39,492 nt of DNA from an uncultured Muribaculaceae bacterium. GTDB taxonomy: Bacteria > Bacteroidota > Bacteroidia > Bacteroidales > Muribaculaceae. Shown one piece after another: positions 32,906-39,492 of the stretch. Positions within the stretch are counted from its first letter, which is position 1. Each line of letters opens with the position of its first letter. The position numbers and the translations under genes were made by a program. The notes below the pieces were generated by a model. The model was not told the origin of the DNA. It made no database searches and saw only the letters and a list, made by a program, of their open reading frames with translations. Where the stretch lies: positions 1 to 39,492 of the forward strand of contig CATJQX010000171.1 in assembly GCA_949742535.1 (NCBI GenBank). Reading direction: 5' to 3'.

Positions 32906-34795
32906 TCAGGATCGTTTGTCGGGATTACCCTCGTAGTAGTTTATAAACGACATGTTGACGAGGCGGTTTCCCCCCGGTGTAGGATAGTCGCCGGAGAAAT
33001 ACCAGTCGCCGGGGCAGGTACCCACTGCCTTATGAAGCCCTTCTATGCTCTGATATACGATCTCCACCTCTGCCTTTGTGCCCTCCGGGGTGAGCATCTC
33101 CACCATCTTGCGTGAGATCTCTTCGGGAGTGAACGGTTCATAGATCGCCTTCACAGCATTTGTCTGCTCCGAGGCAGGAAGCTCTATCTGATGCAGACAG
33201 TCGGCATACACACTGTCTATGACATTCTGCATGCCTCTCTCCTTAAGCAATGCGATAGCGGCACGGAAAGCTATGAACTCGCTCATACGCGACATGTCAA
33301 TGCCGTAATAATCGGGATAACGCACCTGCGGGGAAGAGCTTACTATCACAATTTTCTTGGGATGCAACCGGTCAAGCATACCGATGATCGACTGTTTCAG
33401 AGTGGTGCCGCGCACAATGGAGTCATCGATCACCACAAGATAGTCACGGTCGTTCTCGATGCACCCGTATGTCACATCATATACATGCGCCGCAAGATCA
33501 TTGCGCGAGTTTCCCTCGGCGATGAAAGTGCGCAGCTTTATATCTTTTATCGCGACTTTTTCCACACGCAGTCTGCGGTCAAGCAGTTTCGTCACACGCT
33601 CAGGTGTCATTGTTCCCTCTTTCTGCATCCTGAGCAGCTCCGAGGTTTTCACTTCGTTGAGATAGCTGTTGAACCCGTCCACAAGACCTATGAAAGCCAC
33701 CTCGGCCGTGTTTGGTATGAAAGAGAGCACCGTGTGGTCAATATCGCCGTTTACCGCCCTGACTATTTCCGGCACAAGAAGGCGCCCGAGTTCCTTACGC
33801 TCCCGGTATATGTCGGCATCGCTGCCGCGTGAGAAGTATATCCGTTCAAAGGAACAGCGGCGGTTCTCCCCTTTCCCCAGTATGTCGGCTATATTTACAT
33901 TACCTTTCCTGTCTACAGTAAGGGCGCTTCCAGGTTCAAGCTCGCTGACAGATGCGCGCGGCACATTGAATACCGTCTGTATCACGGGGCGTTCCGAAGC
34001 CACCACCACCACCTCGTCGTCCATATAATAGAACGCCGGGCGTATGCCGTTGCGGTCACGGAGCACGAACATGTCGCCCGATCCTGTCGCACCACAGATC
34101 ACGAAACCGCCGTCCCAGTCGCGGGTAGCACTTCCGAGCACATTGGTGATATTGATATTGTCCTCGATGGCCAGCCCCAGTTCCGGTTCTTCAAGTGTGT
34201 CACGGAACTGCCTGTACAGACGGTGGTTCTCTTTGTCGAGCGCATATCCGAGCTGCTCGAGGAGCACCACAGTGTCGCTGTAGATGCGGGGGTGCTGCCC
34301 TTTTGCCACAATCGCGCGGAACACCTCATCTACATTGGTCATATTGAAGTTGCCGCACATGAGCAGATTGCGCGACCGCCAGTTGTTGCGGCGCAGGAAA
34401 GGATGCACATATGATATGCCGCTTTTACCCGTCGTTGAATATCGCAGATGCCCCATATATATCTCCCCTATGAAAGGAGAATGGCGCTCTACATCGTCTG
34501 CCGTCAGGTCATCGGTATGATCCTGCTCGAACTGTGGCAGTATGTTGGAGAATATTTCCGTTATGGCGTTGGTGCCGAGGGCACGCTCGCGGAACACATA
34601 TTCATGTCCCGGCTCGGCATGCATCTTCACAACCCCGACACCGGCACCCTCCTGCCCGCGGTTGTGCTGCTTCTCCATAAGCAGGTAGAGTTTGTTCAGC
34701 GCATAGGAGTAGGAGCCGTATTTACGCCTGTAATATTCAATCGGCTTGCGGAGGCGTATCATCGCCACACCGCATTCATGTTTGAGTTGTTCCAT
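32906..34795 (-). CDS. long amidophosphoribosyltransferase-like protein (PurF paralogue)
   Basis: A 629-residue protein, far longer than usual PurF (about 470-505). The N-terminal Ntn glutaminase domain starts MEQLKHECGVAMIRL: the nucleophile Cys is residue 8, so a seven-residue leader must be removed to expose it, as in Bacillus-type PurF. HLRYSTTGKSG matches the Arg segment. Where PurF has AHNGNLTN, this protein has MCGNFNMTN, so the oxyanion-hole Asn appears replaced. The phosphoribosyltransferase half is well kept: VVIDDSIVRGTTLKQSI (PRPP loop) and PDYYGIDMSRMSEFIAF. It may make phosphoribosylamine or may have turned to a related reaction. It follows glnN on the same strand with a hairpin between them. 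Confidence 0.85.
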   Translation of the reverse strand: MEQLKHECGVAMIRLRKPIEYYRRKYGSYSYALNKLYLLMEKQHNRGQEGAGVGVVKMHAEPGHEYVFRERALGTNAITEIFSNILPQFEQDHTDDLTADDVERHSPFIGEIYMGHLRYSTTGKSGISYVHPFLRRNNWRSRNLLMCGNFNMTNVDEVFRAIVAKGQHPRIYSDTVVLLEQLGYALDKENHRLYRQFRDTLEEPELGLAIEDNINITNVLGSATRDWDGGFVICGATGSGDMFVLRDRNGIRPAFYYMDDEVVVVASERPVIQTVFNVPRASVSELEPGSALTVDRKGNVNIADILGKGENRRCSFERIYFSRGSDADIYRERKELGRLLVPEIVRAVNGDIDHTVLSFIPNTAEVAFIGLVDGFNSYLNEVKTSELLRMQKEGTMTPERVTKLLDRRLRVEKVAIKDIKLRTFIAEGNSRNDLAAHVYDVTYGCIENDRDYLVVIDDSIVRGTTLKQSIIGMLDRLHPKKIVIVSSSPQVRYPDYYGIDMSRMSEFIAFRAAIALLKERGMQNVIDSVYADCLHQIELPASEQTNAVKAIYEPFTPEEISRKMVEMLTPEGTKAEVEIVYQSIEGLHKAVGTCPGDWYFSGDYPTPGGNRLVNMSFINYYEGNPDKRS

Positions 34796-34815
34796 TATTC
34801 AAATGGCATGAAACA

Positions 34816-34860
34816 GCAAGACCGGCAGACTGCCTGGAAGGCTCCGTCTCCCGGTCTTGC
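34816..34860 (-). terminator. long imperfect hairpin after glnN
   Basis: GCAAGACCGG (34816-34825) pairs with CCGGTCTTGC (34851-34860). Inside, AGAC/GTCT and GCCT/AGGC add to the stem. It begins 12 bases after the glnN stop and lies 20 bases before the PurF-like start. Only three T follow on the minus strand, so read-through into the next gene is possible. Confidence 0.6.
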
Positions 34861-34872
34861 GTTAGATGGTTG

Positions 34873-37062
34873 TTATCTTATGAAGAGCATTTCGCGGTAT
34901 TTGGGCAATGGCCACATCTCGTTGTCGACCATCAGCTCGAGCTTGTCGATATGGTAGCGGATACGCTCCATAGCGGGCACCACATTGTCGTGATATGCGA
35001 TGGCTTTCTCACGCTCGTTCTCTATCTTGTTGGCTGCCTTGCGGGCATTCACCATACGCTCGGTTTCCTCCTTGATCACGCTCATATGCTCCGACATGCG
35101 CTCGATCATGGAGAGGTCACGGGCGGTAAGCTCGTTACCTTTGGCAACCGGGAAGAGGGTTTTCAGTTTCACCAGATTATCCACGAGCATCGACTGGTAG
35201 CGGGTCGCTACAGGAAGGATATGGTTCAGAGCCAGATCGCCGAGCACACGTGCCTCGATCTGGATTTTCTTCGTATAGGTCTCCCACTTCACCTCATTGC
35301 GGGCATGAAGCTCAAACTCGGTGAACACACCGGTATCGCCGAACATCTTCACCGACTCCGGACGCAGATATGCGTCAAAGATCTTCGGTACGGAAGTCTC
35401 GCAGTCAAGACCGCGGGCCTCGGCCTCGGCCTTCCATTCATCGCTGTAGCCGTTGCCGTCGAAATGGATAGGCTTCGACTCCACGATCAGTTTCTTCACC
35501 TCCTCGAGTATGGCATGGTAAAGCGATTCCTCACGCTCCACACGGGCATCCACACGGGCCTTGAACTGCTTGAGCTGATCAGCCACAGCGGCGTTGAGGG
35601 CTATCATGGCAGACGCGCAGTTGGCGGAAGAACCCACGGCACGGAACTCGAAACGGTTGCCGGTAAAGGCGAAAGGCGATGTGCGGTTGCGGTCGGTGTT
35701 GTCCATCATGATTTCCGGAATCTGGGCCACACCCATGTCAATGCCCTCCTTGCCGCCGAGAGTGATAAGCTCGTCCTCGGTGCTGGTCTCCAACTTTGCC
35801 AGAATGTCAGCGATCTGTTTTCCGGTGAAGATGGAGATGATGGCGGGAGGCGCCTCGTTGGCACCCAGACGGTGAGCGTTGGTAGCCGACGAGATGGAGG
35901 CTTTGAGCAGACCGTTGTGGTGATATACGGCAGCCATGACGTTGGCCACGAATGTTATGAAGCGGAGATTCTCACGTGGTGTCTTTCCGGGAGAGAAAAG
36001 GAGGGTGCCTGTGTCGGTGCCGAGGCTCCAGTTGTTGTGCTTGCCCGAACCGTTGATACCGGCGAACGGTTTTTCGTGGAGAAGTACGCGGAAATTATGA
36101 CGGCGGGCCACCTCGGTCATAACCGACATCAGAAGCAGGTTATGGTCGTTGGCCAGATTGGTCTCCTCAAAAATCGGGGCAAGTTCGAACTGGTTAGGTG
36201 CGACCTCGTTATGGCGTGTGTGCGCCGGTATTCCAAGACGATGGCATTCTATCTCGAGATCAAGCATGAAAGCTGCCACGCGCGAGGGGATGGCTCCGAA
36301 ATAGTGGTCCTCGAGCTGCTGGTTTTTGGCGCTTTCGTGTCCCATGAGCGTGCGGCCGGTCATAACGAGATCGGGGCGCGCGTTGTAGAGCGCATCATCC
36401 ACAAGGAAGTACTCCTGCTCCCATCCGAGATAGGAGTTCACATGCTTCACGTCCTTGTCAAAGAAACGTGCCACATCGGCAGCAGCCTCGTCTACGGCGT
36501 TGAGCGCACGCAGCAGAGGAGTCTTGAAGTCAAGGGCTTCACCGGTGTAGGAAATGAAGATGGTGGGTATGCAAAGTGTATTGTTTACGATGAATACCGG
36601 CGATGAGATGTCCCATGCCGAATATCCGCGGGCTTCGAAAGTATTGCGTATGCCGCCGTTAGGGAAACTGGATGCGTCGGGTTCCTGCTGCACCAGAAGT
36701 TTGCCGTCAAACTCCTCTACTACTCCCCCTTTACCGTCATGCTCGATAAAGCTGTCGTGCTTCTCTGCAGTCCCTCCTGTCAGAGGATGAAACCAGTGGG
36801 TATAGTGTCGGACGCCATTGTCGATGGCCCACTTTTTCATCCCGGCTGCCACGCTGTCTGCAAGTTCACGTGAGATCGGCTGCTTGTTGTCGATAGCGTA
36901 AACGAGTTGGTCGTAAGTTTTCTTAGGCAGATATTCAAACATTTTCTCGCGGTTGAACACTGCTTTCCCGTAATAACGCTCCGGGCGTTCTGAAGGTATC
37001 TCCACATGCACAGGTTTGCGGTCGGACGCTTCCTTCACAACTTTAAATCTAAGTAACGACAT
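34873..37062 (-). CDS. glnN: glutamine synthetase, type III
   Basis: A 729-residue GSIII enzyme, which makes glutamine from glutamate, ammonia and ATP; the length is normal for this type. RYYGKAVFN and YLPKKTYDQL mark the GSIII N-terminus. HYTHWFHPLTGGTAEKHDSF, SYLGWEQEYFLVDD, ARHNEVAPNQFELAP-type (here HTRHNEVAPNQFELAP) and GINGSGKHNNWSLGTD are the ATP, metal and glutamate segments. No adenylylation Tyr motif of type I enzymes is present, as expected. It sits downstream of dapL (129-base gap with a hairpin) and upstream of a glutamine-using PurF paralogue. Confidence 0.97.
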   Translation of the reverse strand: MSLLRFKVVKEASDRKPVHVEIPSERPERYYGKAVFNREKMFEYLPKKTYDQLVYAIDNKQPISRELADSVAAGMKKWAIDNGVRHYTHWFHPLTGGTAEKHDSFIEHDGKGGVVEEFDGKLLVQQEPDASSFPNGGIRNTFEARGYSAWDISSPVFIVNNTLCIPTIFISYTGEALDFKTPLLRALNAVDEAAADVARFFDKDVKHVNSYLGWEQEYFLVDDALYNARPDLVMTGRTLMGHESAKNQQLEDHYFGAIPSRVAAFMLDLEIECHRLGIPAHTRHNEVAPNQFELAPIFEETNLANDHNLLLMSVMTEVARRHNFRVLLHEKPFAGINGSGKHNNWSLGTDTGTLLFSPGKTPRENLRFITFVANVMAAVYHHNGLLKASISSATNAHRLGANEAPPAIISIFTGKQIADILAKLETSTEDELITLGGKEGIDMGVAQIPEIMMDNTDRNRTSPFAFTGNRFEFRAVGSSANCASAMIALNAAVADQLKQFKARVDARVEREESLYHAILEEVKKLIVESKPIHFDGNGYSDEWKAEAEARGLDCETSVPKIFDAYLRPESVKMFGDTGVFTEFELHARNEVKWETYTKKIQIEARVLGDLALNHILPVATRYQSMLVDNLVKLKTLFPVAKGNELTARDLSMIERMSEHMSVIKEETERMVNARKAANKIENEREKAIAYHDNVVPAMERIRYHIDKLELMVDNEMWPLPKYREMLFIR

Positions 37063-37148
37063 AAATTAAATGATTTGAATATTGAATAAATGGATGGTAA
37101 AAACCACCTTGTTTCAAGAGTCACATGAAGAGAGAGGCTTATAGCGGC

Positions 37149-37182
37149 GGCGGCTCCTGAGGCGTCTGCCTCGGGAGCCGCC
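37149..37182 (-). terminator. GC-rich hairpin after dapL
   Basis: GGCGGCTCCTGAGGC (37149-37163) pairs with 37168-37182 across a four-base loop. The only non-Watson-Crick position is a T/G pair on the plus strand. It starts nine bases after the dapL stop. No T-run follows on the minus strand. Confidence 0.6.
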
Positions 37183-37191
37183 GTGTGGGGG

Positions 37192-38424
37192 TCAGCTGAA
37201 ATCAGTGGCCGCGATGCGCTTGACCGCTTCCACTGTGTTTTCGTAGGTGTTGAACGCCGTTAGCCTGATGTATCCCTCGCCGGAAGGGCCGAAGCCGCTG
37301 CCGGGGGTGCCTGCCACATGACAGCGCTCGAGCAGCATATCGAAGAAACGCCACGAATCCTTGCCGCATGGTGTCTTTATCCAAACGTAAGGCGCGTTCT
37401 CACCTCCGAACACCTCAAGTCCGGCGGCGATAAGCCCCTCGCGCATGACAGCAGCATTTCGCAGATAATAGTCTATTGTCTCGCGGGTCTGGGCTTTCCC
37501 CTCAGGGGTATATATGGCAGCCGCGGCTCGCTGCGACACATAGCTCGCGCCATTGAACTTGGTGCACTGGCGGCGGTTCCAGAGATGGTTCATCGACACC
37601 TCCTTGCCGTCGGCCATATGCCCTTTGAGTTCTTTGGGCACAACCGTATAGGCACAACGCACACCAGTAAATCCGGCGGTTTTCGAGAAGCTGCGGAATT
37701 CTATGGCCACCTCGCGGGCACCGGGTATCTCATATATGCTGTGAGGCACATTCTCGTCGCGGATAAAAGCTTCGTAAGCTGAATCATAGAGAATAAGTGA
37801 GCCGTGGGCGCGTGCATAGTCCACCCACACCTTGAGCTGTTCGCGTGTCAGTGTGGTACCCGTCGGATTGTTGGGATAGCACAGATATATCACATCTGCC
37901 ACTTCAGCGGGAAGAGCTGGCACAAAACCGTTCTCGGCAGTCACCGGAAGATATATGATGCGGCTCCAGCAACCGTCCACAAGCTCTCCGGCGCGGCCAC
38001 CCATCACATTGGTGTCCACATATACCGGATATACCGGGTCGGTCACAGCCACACGGTTGGCAGTGGAAAGTATGTCGCCTATGTTGCCGGTATCGCTTTT
38101 GGCGCCGTCGCTCACGAATATCTCGTCGGGAGCGATCTCCACGCCGCGTGCACGGTAATCATGCTCGGCGATGGCATCGCGCAGGAAAGCATATCCCTGT
38201 TCGGGACCGTAGCCGTGGAAGGATGAGGCATCGGCCTCCTCGTCAACAGCCGCATGCATCGCCTTTATTGCAGCATCGCAAATCGGGCGTGTGACATCAC
38301 CGATACCCATACGTATGATATCGGCATCGGGATGCGATTCCTTGAAAGCGTTGATCCGACGCGCCACCTCAGAAAAAAGATAGCTGTCGGCAAGCCTGCA
38401 AAAGTTGTCGTTTATATGAAACAT
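37192..38424 (-). CDS. dapL: LL-diaminopimelate aminotransferase
   Basis: A 410-residue class I/II PLP aminotransferase that converts tetrahydrodipicolinate straight to LL-diaminopimelate with glutamate as donor, for lysine and peptidoglycan. The start was moved from 38496 to the ATG at 38424, giving [20 protein letters not shown], the usual DapL beginning. [46 protein letters not shown] and the PLP-Lys segment [18 protein letters not shown] are all typical. It follows dapF by 85 bases, so the two act in sequence. This cluster shows the aminotransferase branch of the DAP pathway. Confidence 0.97.
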   Translation of the reverse strand: MFHINDNFCRLADSYLFSEVARRINAFKESHPDADIIRMGIGDVTRPICDAAIKAMHAAVDEEADASSFHGYGPEQGYAFLRDAIAEHDYRARGVEIAPDEIFVSDGAKSDTGNIGDILSTANRVAVTDPVYPVYVDTNVMGGRAGELVDGCWSRIIYLPVTAENGFVPALPAEVADVIYLCYPNNPTGTTLTREQLKVWVDYARAHGSLILYDSAYEAFIRDENVPHSIYEIPGAREVAIEFRSFSKTAGFTGVRCAYTVVPKELKGHMADGKEVSMNHLWNRRQCTKFNGASYVSQRAAAAIYTPEGKAQTRETIDYYLRNAAVMREGLIAAGLEVFGGENAPYVWIKTPCGKDSWRFFDMLLERCHVAGTPGSGFGPSGEGYIRLTAFNTYENTVEAVKRIAATDFS

Positions 38425-38509
38425 CGTTTCGGAAAATTGTCGTGAAAAAATAAAAATCCCCCTCTCTACCACACCCGGCATACATCCGCGGAACATCCGG
38501 CATAATGCG

Positions 38510-39397
38510 TCATTGTCGGAACTGCATGTCTATCTCCCCATCGAAAACAGTGGTCGCGCCACCTGTCATATACACATGTCCGTTTGCCGGATCCCATTTT
38601 ATACGCAATGTGCCGCCGAGCAAACGCACCGTGACCTCGCGTTCACTTGTGCGCCCGGTGAGCATAGCGGCCACCGCAGTGGCGCATGCGCCTGTGCCGC
38701 AAGCCATCGTCTCGCCGCTACCGCGCTCCCATACACGCATCTCTATCTCATTGTCACCACGCATGCGGGCAAACTCTATGTTGGCTCTGTCGGGCCAGAT
38801 AGGGTGCGTCTCCAGCTCGCGTCCCACCTGATGAACGAGGGCGTCGGTTATCTCATCCACGAATATTACTCCGTGTGGATTGCCCATCGACACTGCGGTG
38901 AGCGTAAAATCCTTTCCCTGCGCACAGACACCTATGTGGCTTGCATCGGCCACACTATCGGCCAATACGGGTATTGCCGACGGCTCGAGCACGGGAGCAC
39001 CCATATCTACCGTGACACAGTCAACCCGGCCGTCTTCACCGGTATGAAGCGTCAAATATTTAACGCCCGAAGCGGTTTCGAGCGTTATTTCTTTTTTATC
39101 GGTGTGGTGATTGTCAAAAACATACTTACCGATGCAGCGGGTGGCATTGCCGCACATACGCCCTTCCGAGCCGTCGGCGTTGAACATCCTCATCCTGAAA
39201 TCAGCCTTCATGGAAGGGAGGATGAGTATGATGCCGTCGGCGCCGACACCGAAGTGCCTGTGGCTAAGGCGCTCCGAAATTCCCCCGATACGGGAGGTGT
39301 CCTCAAGAATCGAACTGTCATCGCCTCCGAACGTCCCATCCATACAATCAATATAGATGTAGTCGTTTCCGGCGCCGTGCATCTTAGTGAATTTCAT
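38510..39397 (-). CDS. dapF: diaminopimelate epimerase
   Basis: A 295-residue epimerase turning LL- into meso-diaminopimelate, cofactor-free. The start was moved from 39481 to the ATG at 39397 ([17 protein letters not shown], the family's canonical opening). The two catalytic Cys are in [14 protein letters not shown] and [27 protein letters not shown] and WERGSGET are also conserved. It is the first gene of the dapF, dapL, glnN, PurF-like row, with a -7 promoter element close before the start. Confidence 0.97.
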   Translation of the reverse strand: MKFTKMHGAGNDYIYIDCMDGTFGGDDSSILEDTSRIGGISERLSHRHFGVGADGIILILPSMKADFRMRMFNADGSEGRMCGNATRCIGKYVFDNHHTDKKEITLETASGVKYLTLHTGEDGRVDCVTVDMGAPVLEPSAIPVLADSVADASHIGVCAQGKDFTLTAVSMGNPHGVIFVDEITDALVHQVGRELETHPIWPDRANIEFARMRGDNEIEMRVWERGSGETMACGTGACATAVAAMLTGRTSEREVTVRLLGGTLRIKWDPANGHVYMTGGATTVFDGEIDMQFRQ

Positions 39398-39425
39398 ACC
39401 TGAAATATCTCTGATTTTGACGCCG

Positions 39426-39433
39426 CAAAGGTA
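39426..39433 (-). promoter_or_regulatory. -7 element for dapF
   Basis: TACCTTTG on the minus strand matches TAnnTTTG and is identical to the -7 element of the dCMP deaminase gene. A TTTG at 39446-39449 is only 12 bases upstream, too close for a normal -33 element. The leader would be about 20-25 bases. Confidence 0.5.
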
Positions 39434-39492
39434 TGAAAATTTCCACAAATATCCATTCATACTTCCGTGATTTTTTTGCACATTTTTTCACA

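Noticed and set aside
34870-36606. A 578-residue plus-strand ORF opposite glnN.
   Set aside because: It is a mirror of the glnN coding strand, with low-complexity His/Leu/Gly content and no recognisable domain; glnN is certain.

Overview
The window looks like a chromosomal segment of a Bacteroidota gut bacterium, most likely order Bacteroidales and possibly Muribaculaceae. Family level is inference. The evidence is a complete Bat (aerotolerance) operon with moxR and a DUF58 gene, a type III glutamine synthetase, the LL-diaminopimelate aminotransferase lysine route, and AT-rich leaders in place of Shine-Dalgarno sites. Several promoters also match the Bacteroidota -7 element TAnnTTTG. Base composition is fairly even. 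I see no insertion sequence, phage, CRISPR array, rRNA or tRNA. Only the first gene is cut by the window edge.

Layout, left to right. 1-762 (+) is the C-terminal part of a GH27 alpha-galactosidase, closed by a hairpin shared with the convergent folC. 5274-880 (-) is the tight set glmS, two half-size chromate transporters, folC. 7390-5548 (-) is a pair of family 2 glycosyltransferases. 8591-7470 (-) is a universal stress protein with an extra N-terminal domain. 9015-8749 (-) is a small HTH-like protein with its own strong promoter. 18206-9268 (-) is the moxR, DUF58, BatD-like, batA, batB, batC, batD, batE operon, which builds a membrane complex with vWA and TPR domains. 22727-18403 (-) holds a small secreted protein, topB, a Cys-rich membrane peptide, an HU-family protein, and an HU-TM-LysM fusion whose start overlaps the HU stop. 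26280-22899 (-) holds a stand-alone DsbD alpha domain, full-length dsbD and mazG.

A divergent gap (26281-26547) turns transcription to the + strand. There lie dCMP deaminase, an S41 C-terminal processing protease, 5-formyltetrahydrofolate cyclo-ligase, an ABC-F ATPase and a secreted leucine-rich-repeat protein. A convergent terminator at 32812-32860 follows. The last block (-) runs dapF, dapL, glnN and a long PurF-like amidotransferase: diaminopimelate synthesis plus glutamine production and a glutamine-dependent enzyme family.

No intergenic stretch exceeds 300 bases. The four longest (5275-5547, 9016-9267, 26281-26547, 31417-31709) hold promoters, leader hairpins or terminators, as listed. 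The least ordinary items are the HU/HU-LysM pair, the structured AT-rich spacer that breaks the otherwise compact bat operon, the PurF paralogue with a changed glutaminase pocket, and the hairpin behind moxR whose T-tract lies on the wrong strand. No wholly novel system is demonstrable from sequence alone.
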